Source: Plumapathes pennacea
Lineage: Eukaryota; Cnidaria; Anthozoa; Antipatharia; Myriopathidae
Assembly (NCBI GenBank): GCA_964036295.1
Contig: OZ038466.1
Span: 18,657,097-18,721,096, forward strand
Reading direction: 5' to 3'
DNA: 64,000 bases
Part shown: positions 1 to 25,754 of the stretch, in pieces
Position numbering within the stretch: the first letter of the stretch is position 1
Layout: the number at the start of each line of letters is the position of its first letter
Program-made: the position numbers and the translations under genes
Notes under the pieces: model-generated
Seen by the model: the letters and a program-made list of their open reading frames with translations, nothing else
Databases searched by the model: none
What the model was told of the DNA's origin: nothing

Positions 1-387
1 ACAATCTTCATTATTTTTTTATGCCATTCTGTTGATGCTTTCTGTTTGCCTTGAACATAATTTATTAACACCCTCTCATTGTCAAGTGTTACATTTTGTT
101 TGGAAATCTGTTGTTATATTAACAAGCTGGAACAGTTTACAGAAACTCTGTATCTTTCAAGAAAAGAAAGGATTAGACATCTATTCAAATAATAATGCCA
201 TTGACCGGGTCTGGTTTTCAAGCCCATCAAATAATATTGTTATATAAATATATAAAATCAAATCTTTTTTTGCCCAAGTTTTGCCAGTGTGTGTCAGGCT
301 AGCAGATTTATGGGTACAGATTATCCAAAATGTTTTGAACTTTACTTGGCACTAGGGTGTATGAACAGCAAGTGTTCTTTTGTTTAG

Positions 388-3300
388 TTCTCCCAGATTC
401 ATGGATTCACCCGATGGTTTATCTCCCACAAAAGCTTCATACCAAAGTTCTCTTGGGAAGTCAGCCAGCAGGTAAATGTCAATCCATGTTCCTGGTGACA
501 TTTTGTTCATGCACTTTGACATAAACTCACAAAAATTGGGATGCCTTAAGGATATGCATTGGCAGCACTGCATGTTGAGTTGTATTGTGCTTTATTACAC
601 GACTTCACATTTTTGAGTGCAAATACGGGCCAAAACGAGTGCAAAGATGGGAGCATATTGCACTCGTCAGGAACCAGATCAACTGGTTTATTAGCTTACG
701 CGATCAACTTTCGCAAGCAAAGCTTAGGAACGCATCATTTTTTGTTCCATTTTGCGCGCGGTGAGAATGTTTGCCCTGCTTCGTTTGTCAAATAAACAAT
801 TTATTACACGAAAAGTCGTGCAATACGGCTGTATTTATTTTTTACTCGTCAGTTTTATTTTTTTCGCCAGAAGCAGGCTCGAAAAAATAAAACCGACTCG
901 TAAAAATACTCCGCCGTATTGCACACCTTCCCTTGTAATAACCTCTTTGTATAATAATGGCAATAATATTCTCCTTTGACTGTGTAGTGGTTGTTGATTG
1001 ATACAGTCGAAACTCTTGTAGATTACCACCCCAGGAATTTAAAAATATTCCAAAACAGCTCGGGAGGAAGCCATGTGCTAACTTTGTAAAACATAAAACA
1101 CTTCTCATCCCCAGGGATTGTGACACCTGACTGAAATTAACCATGGTGTGCTGCCAGGAATGCCTGGCAAAAACAAACAATAATAATAATTAGAAGCAAT
1201 AAGTGTTGATCCAGACACTGTATCTCATTTTTTTTTTTTTTTTTTTTTTTTCTGAAGACTTTCAGACCACGAGGAACAAAAGGAGAAACTGTGTACACCA
1301 GGACCTGACATATTGTAAGAAAAAGATACAACACATCCTTTATAACTGTCTTGATTTTATTTGGAATGTATAACTTTGGAATAAATTAAATAATAATTAG
1401 TTAGAATTTTCAGTTTATGATTTGTTCATGTACTTCTTTGCTTTTTTACAGCTATACTGGAAATACTCCCTCAATGGTAAGAGTTTGCTTTTCCAAATCT
1501 ATAACTTGCTGTACAGTGCTGCTATTTTTTCTCTCTCTTTGATCTAATGTTATTTTATACAACAATAATTTAAACGTTTAAAACAATAAGTATTGTCATA
1601 AGTAATAATATTATTTTGTGATTTTTGGAATTCAGAGTCAGAGCCCAGACCAGCTCACCCAGCCACTGAGTCAGCAAGACAAGGAAGACCTAGAAATTTT
1701 AATCACAAGTCTGGAAAGTGAAAACAGGTACATTTACAGTATGCAGTAGTATAAGCACAAAAGCTAGGCATTTTCTGGCTATCTCGTGGTTAAGTGTTTT
1801 GTGTGGAATATCAGTACAACTAGAGCATACTGTAAATCTTGATTCATATTAGTAACCTATATGATGATAAAGATACAATGTATTAGTCATTCCCTAGGTT
1901 AGCTTCCACCCCTCCCAGATATATATATATTTTTAAATTCAGAGACAGTTATTTATCAAAAGATACTGCACTTTTCAACCATGTAAACTGTTACTTTTTG
2001 CTTCCTTTTTTTCTGCCTGCTAGGGCACTGCACAGTGAAATAGAAAAAATCCATCATCTCAAGACATCCCAAATGCAGGTCCCTGAACAGAACATCAGCA
2101 GTGAAGAAATTGCTGAGACATCATTTCTGAGGCAACAGCAAGAACGCCTACAGGCCAGAGAAGAGGTCCTGGAGGAGCATAACCGCCAGCTGCAAATTCA
2201 GCTCCATCGCCTTAGGGTTCTGTTGCAGCAGGTACTGCTAGAGGTTGAGCTCCGACGTGGAGAACATTGGGTTTGAGTGTTGTGTCTTCAGAATTATTGG
2301 CTTTGAACAGCCATTTAACATGGGACACATTTTTTTTATTCAAGTACATGTTGGTAACTGAGTTACTTGACTGCTGTTTATGCTGTAGTTTAATTAATGA
2401 ACAACTTAAAGTCTGGTGCAGGTGCAGTAAAAAGTATCAAAATAATGATTGTTTTGTACATGCCATACATGTAATACTGAAATATTGTTATTATAATACT
2501 CTTCTAGACTTCATTATAGTTTTATTGAATGTGACAGTACAAAAATATTAAGTGTATCTCAATGTATTGAGATGAAACGCGTAAAATTGTTGCACATTAT
2601 TTTACTGGCCTGTTATGATATTAAAACAACAGTAATTATTTCTAACAACATAAAAACAAAAACAAAGAAAAAATGATGATAACTTTAACATCCATGGATG
2701 TTAAAGTTATAAAAATAATATTTAAAATTATAATTTTAATATTGTTTTAAAGTTTCAAAAGGAAGGTAGTACAGCACCTGCACTGTTAGGTTTTATGGTA
2801 AAATACATGATCATGATTCTAACTGTTGACATTCTAAAGTTCAAAATAACAGTTGTTATACATGCAATAACACTCAGTGTGATTTTGAAAGTTTAACTGT
2901 ATAATAAAAAGCCACTTAAAAATTATAAGATAAAAGTTAAATAATCATTTATTACTGCATGAATTCTTGGTGTCAGGCAATTACTGTGGGGTATCGTTTT
3001 GTATATTAATTATTTATAATAAATTAATGTCATGATAGACACTGTACTGTGATCACATCTAGGATTTGATTTTTTAAATTTCCAAACCATGTTTAATAAA
3101 AACAAAACAATGTCCTGTGAACGTCTTTGAAAAACTTGATTATTGACCACTGTCTGTTTCTTTCTTCTTGTCTCAGTTCCATACTCTCTGTGTATCCCTA
3201 TTTCTCTGTCACTGTCTTTCTTTCTGACTGTACAAAACAAGAAACATGCTTTCTGTCTCATCTTTGTTTCAAATTTTATGTTTCAGTGATAAGTTACAAC

Positions 3301-4898
3301 AGTATTTACTTTGCTTGTGTGTGTTTCAACAGGAATATATCCCTCAAAACATCTCACTACCAAGTTCAGTCACAACCCTGAGCACCTCGTCACTGGGACC
3401 TTCAAGTCTGAACAAGAAAAACCCTCAAACGACAAGCTTGCAGCAAAGCAGGGAATTTATGCCTTCAAGAAGCACCAGTCTAATTTACCCAGCTCCTCAT
3501 AGGCAGCACATGTCTACACCTTACTCTCATGTGATATCAGCCTCCGCTCCTGACACCACCGCACTTCATTTGTCATCACCACCTAACCTGTCTCATCCTG
3601 CAAGAAGCTATCATTTGATGTCACCCACTTCTAGTCAGGAAAGAGTGCCTGCACCAAACCTTCCTGGCGTTTCACTGTCCATGCCACTCAAGACTACCAG
3701 TTCTCGATCATCTCCTGTGCCTTTTCCTGGCAGACATGCTGTGTCACTTCCACAGGTGGTACCCATCCAGATGGGTGGGTCCACACCCCTCGGTAGCTCC
3801 TCTGTGGGGGAGCAGGGTTCTATCAATCATCCTGTGTCATTATCTGAAGAGTTGGAACTGGACAGTATAGTGGAAAGGATGACAACTGCTTTTCCTTTAA
3901 ATGTTCAGTCAGGTGAGGAGTAGAACAATGAATTAGAAAACTGTTTAAATATTAATTTAAAATTGCAGTACATGTATAAAAAGTTCTATTTTTTCTATAT
4001 GATACACATTATTTTGTTTTCCTTTGTTTTTGTTTTTTTTATGACTAATATAAAATAATGTAAAATCTATTTGCACCTGTGTACTTTCTCTAAAGTTATA
4101 TAAACAAACATATAAATCTTTTTAAATTTAGTATTATTATATTACCACCATACACTTTTGTTTTTCTGTTGCTTAATTTAATAGCCATGTGCTGTAAGCA
4201 AGTTCTTTGTGTCAAAGCTTCAATGCTTTGTTCCTCATGGCTAAAATGTGCACCTCAATATTATTCTTATTATCACTGTCAATTTTTACTGATTTCATTT
4301 TATACATTAAATCCTGTGATTATTTATGATCTTGGAGTTCTTTGCTCACTCCTCAGATATGCCTGTAGAGATTCATGGTGATCTGTTTCTAGCAGCAAGT
4401 CTAGTTGGTGATGGTATGCAATCAATGGTGACAGAAGTATCTAGGAAAACAGGTGGAATTTATTAATAAGTTTCTCCAATCAACTGCTAGATTTAGTTTT
4501 GGGAAGTTGGGATATACATAAATCACTATCTTATTACAAGTTCAAGTTTTAAATTCAGCCGACAATCCCATCGAGATCTAGAGACCTGCCAGACTCCATC
4601 AGACTGAGTGTGTCATAATGACTATAAATTTGCCCTTAAATGATTCTTTGTCTTTGTGTTGAATGCCAAGGTTTTTTCCGACTGACTGAGGCTCAGCCAT
4701 ATGTATTCATTCAAGTTTGGCAAAATTAATGTATGCAAATGCTGGGAAATCATAAATCTCATTATAAAAGAATGAATTTATTTTATTACCTCTGTTGCAG
4801 GAGGGAGCAGAAAAATAAGTGGAGCCTCCAGTGCATCTGGAAGAGATTCTGTAGATGAGCTGTGTGGGCAGGATTTTGGCCAAGATTCCCATGCTTAG
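388..4898 (+). CDS. Dystrophin/dystrobrevin-family protein, C-terminal exons (5' partial)
   Basis: Seven exons join in frame: 388-471, 1452-1476, 1636-1727, 2024-2231, 3333-3912, 4357-4452, 4801-4898, giving about 393 residues and a TAG stop. Order seen: a Ser/Pro-rich linker (SPRFMDSPDG), then a coiled coil over exons 3-4 (LESENRALHSEIEKI, then LEEHNRQLQIQLHRLRVLLQ) that resembles the paired C-terminal helices binding dystrobrevin or dystrophin. A long Ser/Thr/Pro-rich segment follows, then an acidic helix (LELDSIVERMTTAFP) like the end of dystrophin, and a tail (DLFLAASLVGDGMQSMV) like the utrophin and dystrobrevin ends. Known role of the family: linking cortical actin to the membrane dystroglycan complex. 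The WW, EF-hand and ZZ modules would lie left of the window. Reading through the donors after 3912 or 4452 reaches a stop quickly (at about 3923 and 4465), so shorter isoforms are possible. Family confident; dystrophin versus dystrobrevin not settled. The first two exons rest mainly on splice sites and phase. Confidence 0.8.
801..941. repeat. Imperfect palindromic hairpin element (MITE-like)
   Basis: The left arm, beginning TTATTACACGAAAAGTCGTG, is the imperfect reverse complement of the right arm ending near 941. A short loop lies around 866-880. A related start (TTATTACACGACTTCAC) occurs at 592, so a nested or tandem copy may cover 592-941. It lies in the intron between the first two dystrophin-like exons. 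Class not assigned. Confidence 0.7.
2679..2710. repeat. Perfect 32-bp palindrome
   Basis: ATAACTTTAACATCC and its exact reverse complement meet at a central ATGG/CCAT, with no loop. It is intronic in the dystrophin-like gene, in an AT-rich context that continues with a weaker palindrome to about 2750. No function assigned. Confidence 0.85.
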
Positions 4899-6275
4899 CT
4901 TTATATTGTAAATTTATACTTAAATGTACAGTGGGCCTGACGGACCATTTATTTACTTTTTTCCTGCTCCAGTGGATGAAAAGAAAGTCCAAAAATGTTG
5001 TACAACCACATACATGTTATAAACAAATCAATCTGTATATAAATTGTTCATTAGAAGAAAATAATAGTACTGTATAATAATATTGCTCTATTGCATTCAA
5101 TGAATATTAATCCATTTCACTTGTTATAGTCCACCTCAAAAGTCTGGGAGCATTCTTGGGCTCTAACCCTTCTTACAATAAAGTCTGCTTGTTGGCAGCC
5201 CTACACTGTCATTGATGATAAATGAAAAGCTCATCCTGCATTGAGTGTGTTCATGTGCAATGTACATCATGTTTATAGACAATTGTTGTACTATACAATT
5301 TCATTGAATCCACATACACAATAATTATTTTAATAACATAGTCAGGTATACATAAGTATGTGGCTTCATCTCTGACTCAAGATCCTTTAGGTAAGATTCT
5401 CCCAATAATTTGAGATGAGTGGTATAGTGTGAATACTGAGCTCTCAACAAAGTTCTCTGTTCTATTCTAATGAGACTAAAAAAGAAAATTGAAATTATCT
5501 CTTTGAATTGGAGAACTGTACATACTGGCTCTGAAAAGGTTCAAAATTGAAAGGAAAGGTTACCATGGAGGGAAAGATCCACTAGAAAAGAAAATATGGT
5601 ATTACCAGTACTGAAAAATATAATGGAGCAATTTCCAGTTACTCACAAAATTCAGCCCATGAGTGTTTTCTTTATTATTATTAACTTTTCTATTGAAAAA
5701 TATGCAAACATACTGCAACCCAGAGAACAGGCAGTCTAGGAGATTAACAATTATTTTACAGCAATTATTTTCATATCAATAATCAAAAACTGGTTTCGAC
5801 TTATTGAAGACTTTAGTTTAAAAATATGTTTATTGGCATTCTTTAGATAAAACAATATTTGTTGATAAATATTACCAGCAGTTGCTACAAATAGAATTCA
5901 GATATCCGTACCCCTCATAATCAAGGTATCACAAAATATTAAATATGTTGTATACATTTTGTAACAGGCAGCAAGATTATAGCTTATTCGTGAAGGTATT
6001 GACATTAAAACTAATATTGTGATCACCATACCTGTTACATGTATTATATTATATCAAGATCTATAGGTGTTATTGACTTCCAATATTCATAAATACAGCT
6101 CTTTCCCATCAACTAGATCTACTGCTAAATGCACTAGGTATAATTATCATCCTCCCAAACAAATTGATACCAAGAAGTATCGCACAATAAAATTGTGTTG
6201 TCATAGCAACTGACCAATTACAGGTTTAACAATAAGTAGTAAATGTTAGTAATAGATGCATGGATGTCTGCAACA
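4899..6275. other. Intergenic or 3' UTR region between two converging genes
   Basis: AT-rich DNA with no supportable exon. It should hold the 3' UTR of the plus-strand dystrophin-like gene and, towards 6275, that of the minus-strand membrane-protein gene. A minus-strand AATAAA (TTTATT at about 5829-5834) could end the latter. A short stretch near 5400-5520 resembles pieces of the CCCTTTCACTCCCAAG repeat family, but weakly. Confidence 0.5.
5177..5182 (+). promoter_or_regulatory. Candidate poly(A) signal of the dystrophin-like gene
   Basis: AATAAA lies about 280 bp after the stop at 4898, in an AT-rich stretch without other coding signal. A canonical hexamer at this distance is plausible but not proven. 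Confidence 0.45.
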
Positions 6276-7980
6276 TTATTGTAGTGTTTTGTTGGCATTA
6301 CTATCAATCGGGCTTTTCAGAAGATACACTTCATATGCCAAAACTGCAGCAAAACTGGCTCCAAGTGATAATAATGGGGTGAACAGTAAAAACAGCATCA
6401 AGACAAACATGAAGTGCGAACTGCTGAATGAAAACGCAATGTAGAGGCAGCAAACAATCAAACTGAACAAAAAGTCAAAGAAAATCCCCTTGTGAGGATT
6501 AGAACCAGCTATGAAGAGATCTAAATTTGAAGCAGTTTTCAAAATGGTGATGTAACTCAAAAACCAGTGAAGAACTGCATTGAGGACTACCAAGCCAACA
6601 TAAAGTGGCAGCATCATTCCCTGCTCGCCGGGTGTCTTCAGTGGGTTGGGTGGGATAAAGCTTGGTAGGATAAGAAACAGACTGAACAAGAGGAGGTAGA
6701 GTGGAAATTCTGATGCTCCAACCAGGGGCAATGATGCAATGGACCAATAGGCCAGCCACAAGAAAATACCAAGCACCTCAAATCCCCAGTTTGGCAGTCT
6801 GTAGCATGGCCTTGATTTGTCTGAAGGTGGAAGGGTACCAAAATAATGAAACAAAAAGAGTGGGAAGGAGATGCCAATCGCTCCACTGAAACCAAGCCAT
6901 GCATGAATACTCAATTCCCAGACAGACATATTGATGTAGCGTGCTTTTGCGTTGAGGAATCCAACAAATGTCAGTGCAAACATAGACAACTGGCAAGTCC
7001 ACCACAATCCCACAGTACTGTCTGCTTCTGCCCAGTGGGTCTGACTCTGTGAATAAGACAGACAAGGTTTACATTTAACATACATTTAAACAAAATATTT
7101 AAAATACCTGCAAAAATACCCTTTGCCCGCCTCCCCTCCCTGCCTCCAGGCAATGTTGTAGTATTCTTTTCACTGTTTCTGAAAAGGATACCATGCTGAC
7201 AAGTGCTTAATGCCTGGAAAAAAAGGTTTAGGCTGAAAAGTTTGTGAACTGCAAGTGTTTGAAATAATTTTGTTCAAAATACCCCTGTGTCTCGATCATC
7301 CACCTCCGCCATCTGATACTCTTTTTATCAGAAACCGGAACTGACTCAAAAATAAATTGGACATGCAATATTTTATAGATCAATGAAACTGAAAGGAAAT
7401 TATCGAATTTGATTATTCGCATTTTCCTTTCCCCGAAGGATCGAACAAACTCGAAATTCAAACAGCTGTCAAGAAAAAAAATTTTAAGAAACAATGAAAT
7501 TTAATATAGGTATTGCTGAGTTTGCCTTATATTCTGAGCATGTCACTAATCCAGCAGATGTACTACAGATGAACAAACGGAAGCCTTAATTCTAAAGTGT
7601 CCAAATGCACAGTCGACGATCGATAATGAATAATTGAGCACTATATTAATTTCACACGTCGTATATCTCTTCGATCTACGCACCTTAACCACAGGATCCG
7701 AGTTCTTGAGCCATCCTATAAAGTCCGAGTAAGGCTGGGCATTTAGAATGATCACATTTAGTTTGCTTTTGCAGGTGAAATACACAGCAAAACCCGCGAC
7801 CAATGGCAACACCCACGAATTCCTTCGCGAGAAACTAGCGCGTGGAATCTTCACAAGAACAAAAATCAAACTCGCGATCAGTGCCAGGAAGTACAGGGAC
7901 GTGCCAAAGGGTTTCGTCTCCAGCCACAAGTCAACCATGCTTGAATTTTGAGTTGTTTTTGAAACACTGTCTGCACCCAT
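6276..7980 (-). CDS. Multipass membrane protein, uncharacterised
   Basis: Two coding exons, 7684-7980 and 6276-7046, join at phase 0 (donor GTGCGT after DPVVK, acceptor CACAG before SQTHWAEAD) to give 355 residues. The ATG at 7980 (MGADSVSK) is chosen because it opens the coding exon just before the first hydrophobic segment; an in-frame extension upstream to 8130 is basic and less protein-like. Around nine hydrophobic stretches are visible, the first near residues 29-46 and the last ending in a 30-residue C-terminal block (FMFVLMLFLLFTPLLSLG). The loop after the fifth segment is Pro-rich (PSFIPPNPLKTP). I do not recognise the family and saw no catalytic motif. It shares a short intergenic promoter region with YIPF5. 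Confidence is high that it is a gene and low on function. Confidence 0.75.
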
Positions 7981-9092
<1,112 letters not shown>

Positions 9093-9170
9093 CGAGTTTG
9101 TGCATTGTAAGAGAGATTGTTTGGGTAGCGAGTCACTTTGACCCCACTCGTTTTGCCCCCACTTTGAAGT

Positions 9171-9260
9171 CGTTTCACCCCCACTTCAAAATCAGTTGAT
9201 TAACCTGGGGCCAAAAACGACCCTGATAATGGGGTGAAAAGATTTTGAAGTGGGGAGGAA
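9171..9260. repeat. Short inverted repeat downstream of YIPF5
   Basis: CACCCCCACTTCAAAATC near 9176 is mirrored by GATTTTGAAGTGGGG at 9241-9255, with further CCCCACTTTGAAG and GAAGTGGGG variants on both sides. It probably lies in the YIPF5 3' UTR, as a decayed MITE or a UTR hairpin. Confidence 0.5.
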
Positions 9261-9798
9261 ACAACTTTGAATTTGAGGCTAAACAACTTTGGTTGGGGAG
9301 AGAACAATTGCAATTCATTCTGTGTGGTTGAGTCAGCTGAGTATTGGCTGTGGCTTTTCAAAATGTGTATCGAAGACTACACAGCACATTTGCCCTCATC
9401 CAGATTTAAGTACTGATCAACTTTTAACCCAGTCAATACCTGATTACTATCCCTGCCACTGATAAAGATACTATGAATGACACAGAGAGGTTGAACTAGG
9501 ATTGACTTTCCTTTGGGCAAGCTATACTTTGTATCAGATACTGTGTGAATTCATGATTATGATCATGAAGATGATGGTAATGCTTTCACTGCAGACTGCA
9601 TGCCATGGAGCTCATAACTATTGAAGGATAGCCCATTACGCAGCAAAGGAGAAGTTCATTGACTGCACAGTAATATTAATTTGATAGATACTGTATAAGT
9701 TATTTATTGGATTAGTATAAATTTAGTTAAAACATGTAAAGCAAGAACAGCCATAGATCACCCAATGATAAATCTTGAGTGAAAAGAAGTACAGAGCA

Positions 9799-9804
9799 AA
9801 TAAA
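9799..9804 (+). promoter_or_regulatory. Candidate poly(A) signal for YIPF5
   Basis: AATAAA about 700 bp after the YIPF5 stop. No nearer canonical hexamer stood out. Assignment by position only. Confidence 0.35.
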
Positions 9805-11806
9805 GTGGAAGATAAACTAATCAGCAGGGTCAAAGTTGTGTATATGCTTTTGAAAACTGGCATCTAATATTCCATATTTTGAAAGAAATATTGAAACTAT
9901 ATCTACATGTATGCATACAACAAAATCCTGATAACTTGAACTTAGGGGCTGCCCTCTCAGCTCTATGAATTGTGCAAAGAATCCAAGGCTGGATTTGGTT
10001 TCCAACACAAAGAAAAACAAAAACAAATGAGTAACACTTTTTAGGCCAAAAGAAACTAATCTTTTCAAACAAATTAGATGGAAATGGTTGCCTTTTGGGC
10101 AAGGATTTTGGTGTGCAATGGATTGTGGTTTAGACTGGGTTCATTCAACTTGAACCATTGTGGATCCCTTGGGGGACATTTACTTCTAATTCACTCTCTG
10201 CAGTCTACTGACTTTCAATACTGTTTTTCATTTTCTATGTGGGTATGAGTTATATTACTTTCTCACTTGCAGAAGTCATTTGGTCCTACAGGTAAGTTTG
10301 AGTTGACATACGTACTTTTTGGTAGTGTTTACGCATTGTAGACAACTCGTTTTACAGTTCTCCCAATGGTCCCAACAGAAAACGTCTGAGGGTTTCAACA
10401 AGCAAGAAATCAAAAGGCAAGTCCGTGCTTTGTTATTTCTCCAAGATAGACCAAGTGAAATTTAAAGACAGGTTAATATTAGGGCCAATAGACACGGTGT
10501 GATATGTGAAAGGAAAATTGGGTGAAATTACCCAGAAGTAACTACATCTAATTCACCAGAAAGAATGTATGAGTTATAGTTGGGAGAAACAATGGTTTGA
10601 TCAGCTTGAATCCAAGCGAGAGATCATTATTTTCCAGACCAGTAATTCTCCAACACTACTCAAACATTTTGTTCTGGGAAGTTTGAGAGAATTTTAAGGG
10701 CTAACATTCGTTTTCACTGTTTAGCAGATTCTTTAATGGATAAAAATGGATAAAGCAAGGGACTGCATACTGACTCAGACTATAAAAAAGGTATGTACAC
10801 AAACCTTCTCAGTTGTGTGTGAATACATGTTTCATTAATTCATTTATATTCCCCCCCCCCCCCCCCAAAAAAAAAAAAAATTAATAAAAACAAAAAACAG
10901 TCAAACAGTCACAATATATGAAAAGTTTTTTTTTTATTAAAAGTAGAGCCTTTACTACAGCAAACAGGTAAATATAAAAATAATAATCCCCAGTAACATA
11001 AACCCACACCCCACATTCAAAAAACAACAAGAACAAAAACTAACGTGAATACAACTATTGAAGTTTTCGGCGTTCACCTGACTAAACTAGTGAGTAAATG
11101 CAACAGAAGAATAGATCACTAAAGCTCCACAGCGAAAAATTCCATTTCATCGGTCCGGTCTGGTCTGGTCTGGTTCTTGGATGGTTCTTTCATTTTTTTC
11201 TGCAAGTAAACAAACAAAACGTTTAGTTGATTGTTCGTCTAATATCCTAAAATTGCTTAAATGACACATTATTTCTTCTCTTCCATAATGAGCCACAATT
11301 ATGCGCAGTTCTGTAGCTTTCTTCTTTTTCTTTTCTTTTCTTTATACAATTTATTTTTCCGACTGTATTCACAGAGACGGCTGTATTCGCAGGCAAGTAG
11401 ATTTTTTTACTGATTTTGGTTTTGTTCCGTACTGTACATAATTCCATGTATTCCCGCCAGAATTGATCGGCACGAGCGGCCATCAGAATTATTAAGCCTG
11501 ATCGCCAATTGCGCACATGGTAATTGTGAAAGTGGCTTATTTCTCAAATAGTACCGAGGTGTTTGCTTTTTGTTAAAGAAAGGCAAACATATTTTGCGTC
11601 ATTTCAAATGCAGTATAGCCGGCCTGCCTATCTGAACCATTTTAAAATTAATCATAAATAGAACGTGTGGAAAACGTCGAATATCAGCTCAGTTCCATGA
11701 AACTATGCCAAGTTCTCCATACTGGAAACCATAAACCTATTTAGGAGGTTAAGGAGAAAGTTCCGTTTGATCACTGTCTAGAGTTAAAGAGTGACACCCA
11801 CCGAGT

Positions 11807-25689
<13,883 letters not shown>

Positions 25690-25746
25690 CCTCAGTGCAC
25701 AGTGAAACCTCGAGGAAGAAGTGAATTTCAGAGGCTTTGGGGTTCT

Positions 25747-25754
25747 CTTTTATG
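25747..25754 (-). promoter_or_regulatory. TATA-like box of the vitellogenin gene
   Basis: On the minus strand CATAAAAG lies about 58 bp upstream of the ATG at 25689. That would place transcription start near 25720 and give a short 5' UTR. A TATA promoter suits a strongly regulated, tissue-restricted gene such as vitellogenin; this is inferred from sequence and position. Confidence 0.55.

Larger units (their letters stand above)
9093..11806. other. Intergenic region and 3' UTRs between YIPF5 and vitellogenin
   Basis: No supportable coding exon. It holds the YIPF5 3' UTR, a C-run followed by an A-run at about 10852-10880, several AT-rich stretches and, towards 11806, the 3' UTR of the minus-strand vitellogenin. 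Candidate minus-strand poly(A) signals are TTTATT at about 11350 and about 10933. A short GGTCT-type tandem (GGTCCGGTCTGGTCTGGTCT) sits near 11152-11171. Confidence 0.5.

Noticed and set aside
352..573. Protein-like minus-strand ORF (SPGTWIDIYLLADFPRELWY)
   Set aside because: The same interval contains a plus-strand exon (388-471) with good splice sites whose phase fits the next dystrophin-like exon. The minus frame is probably a shadow.
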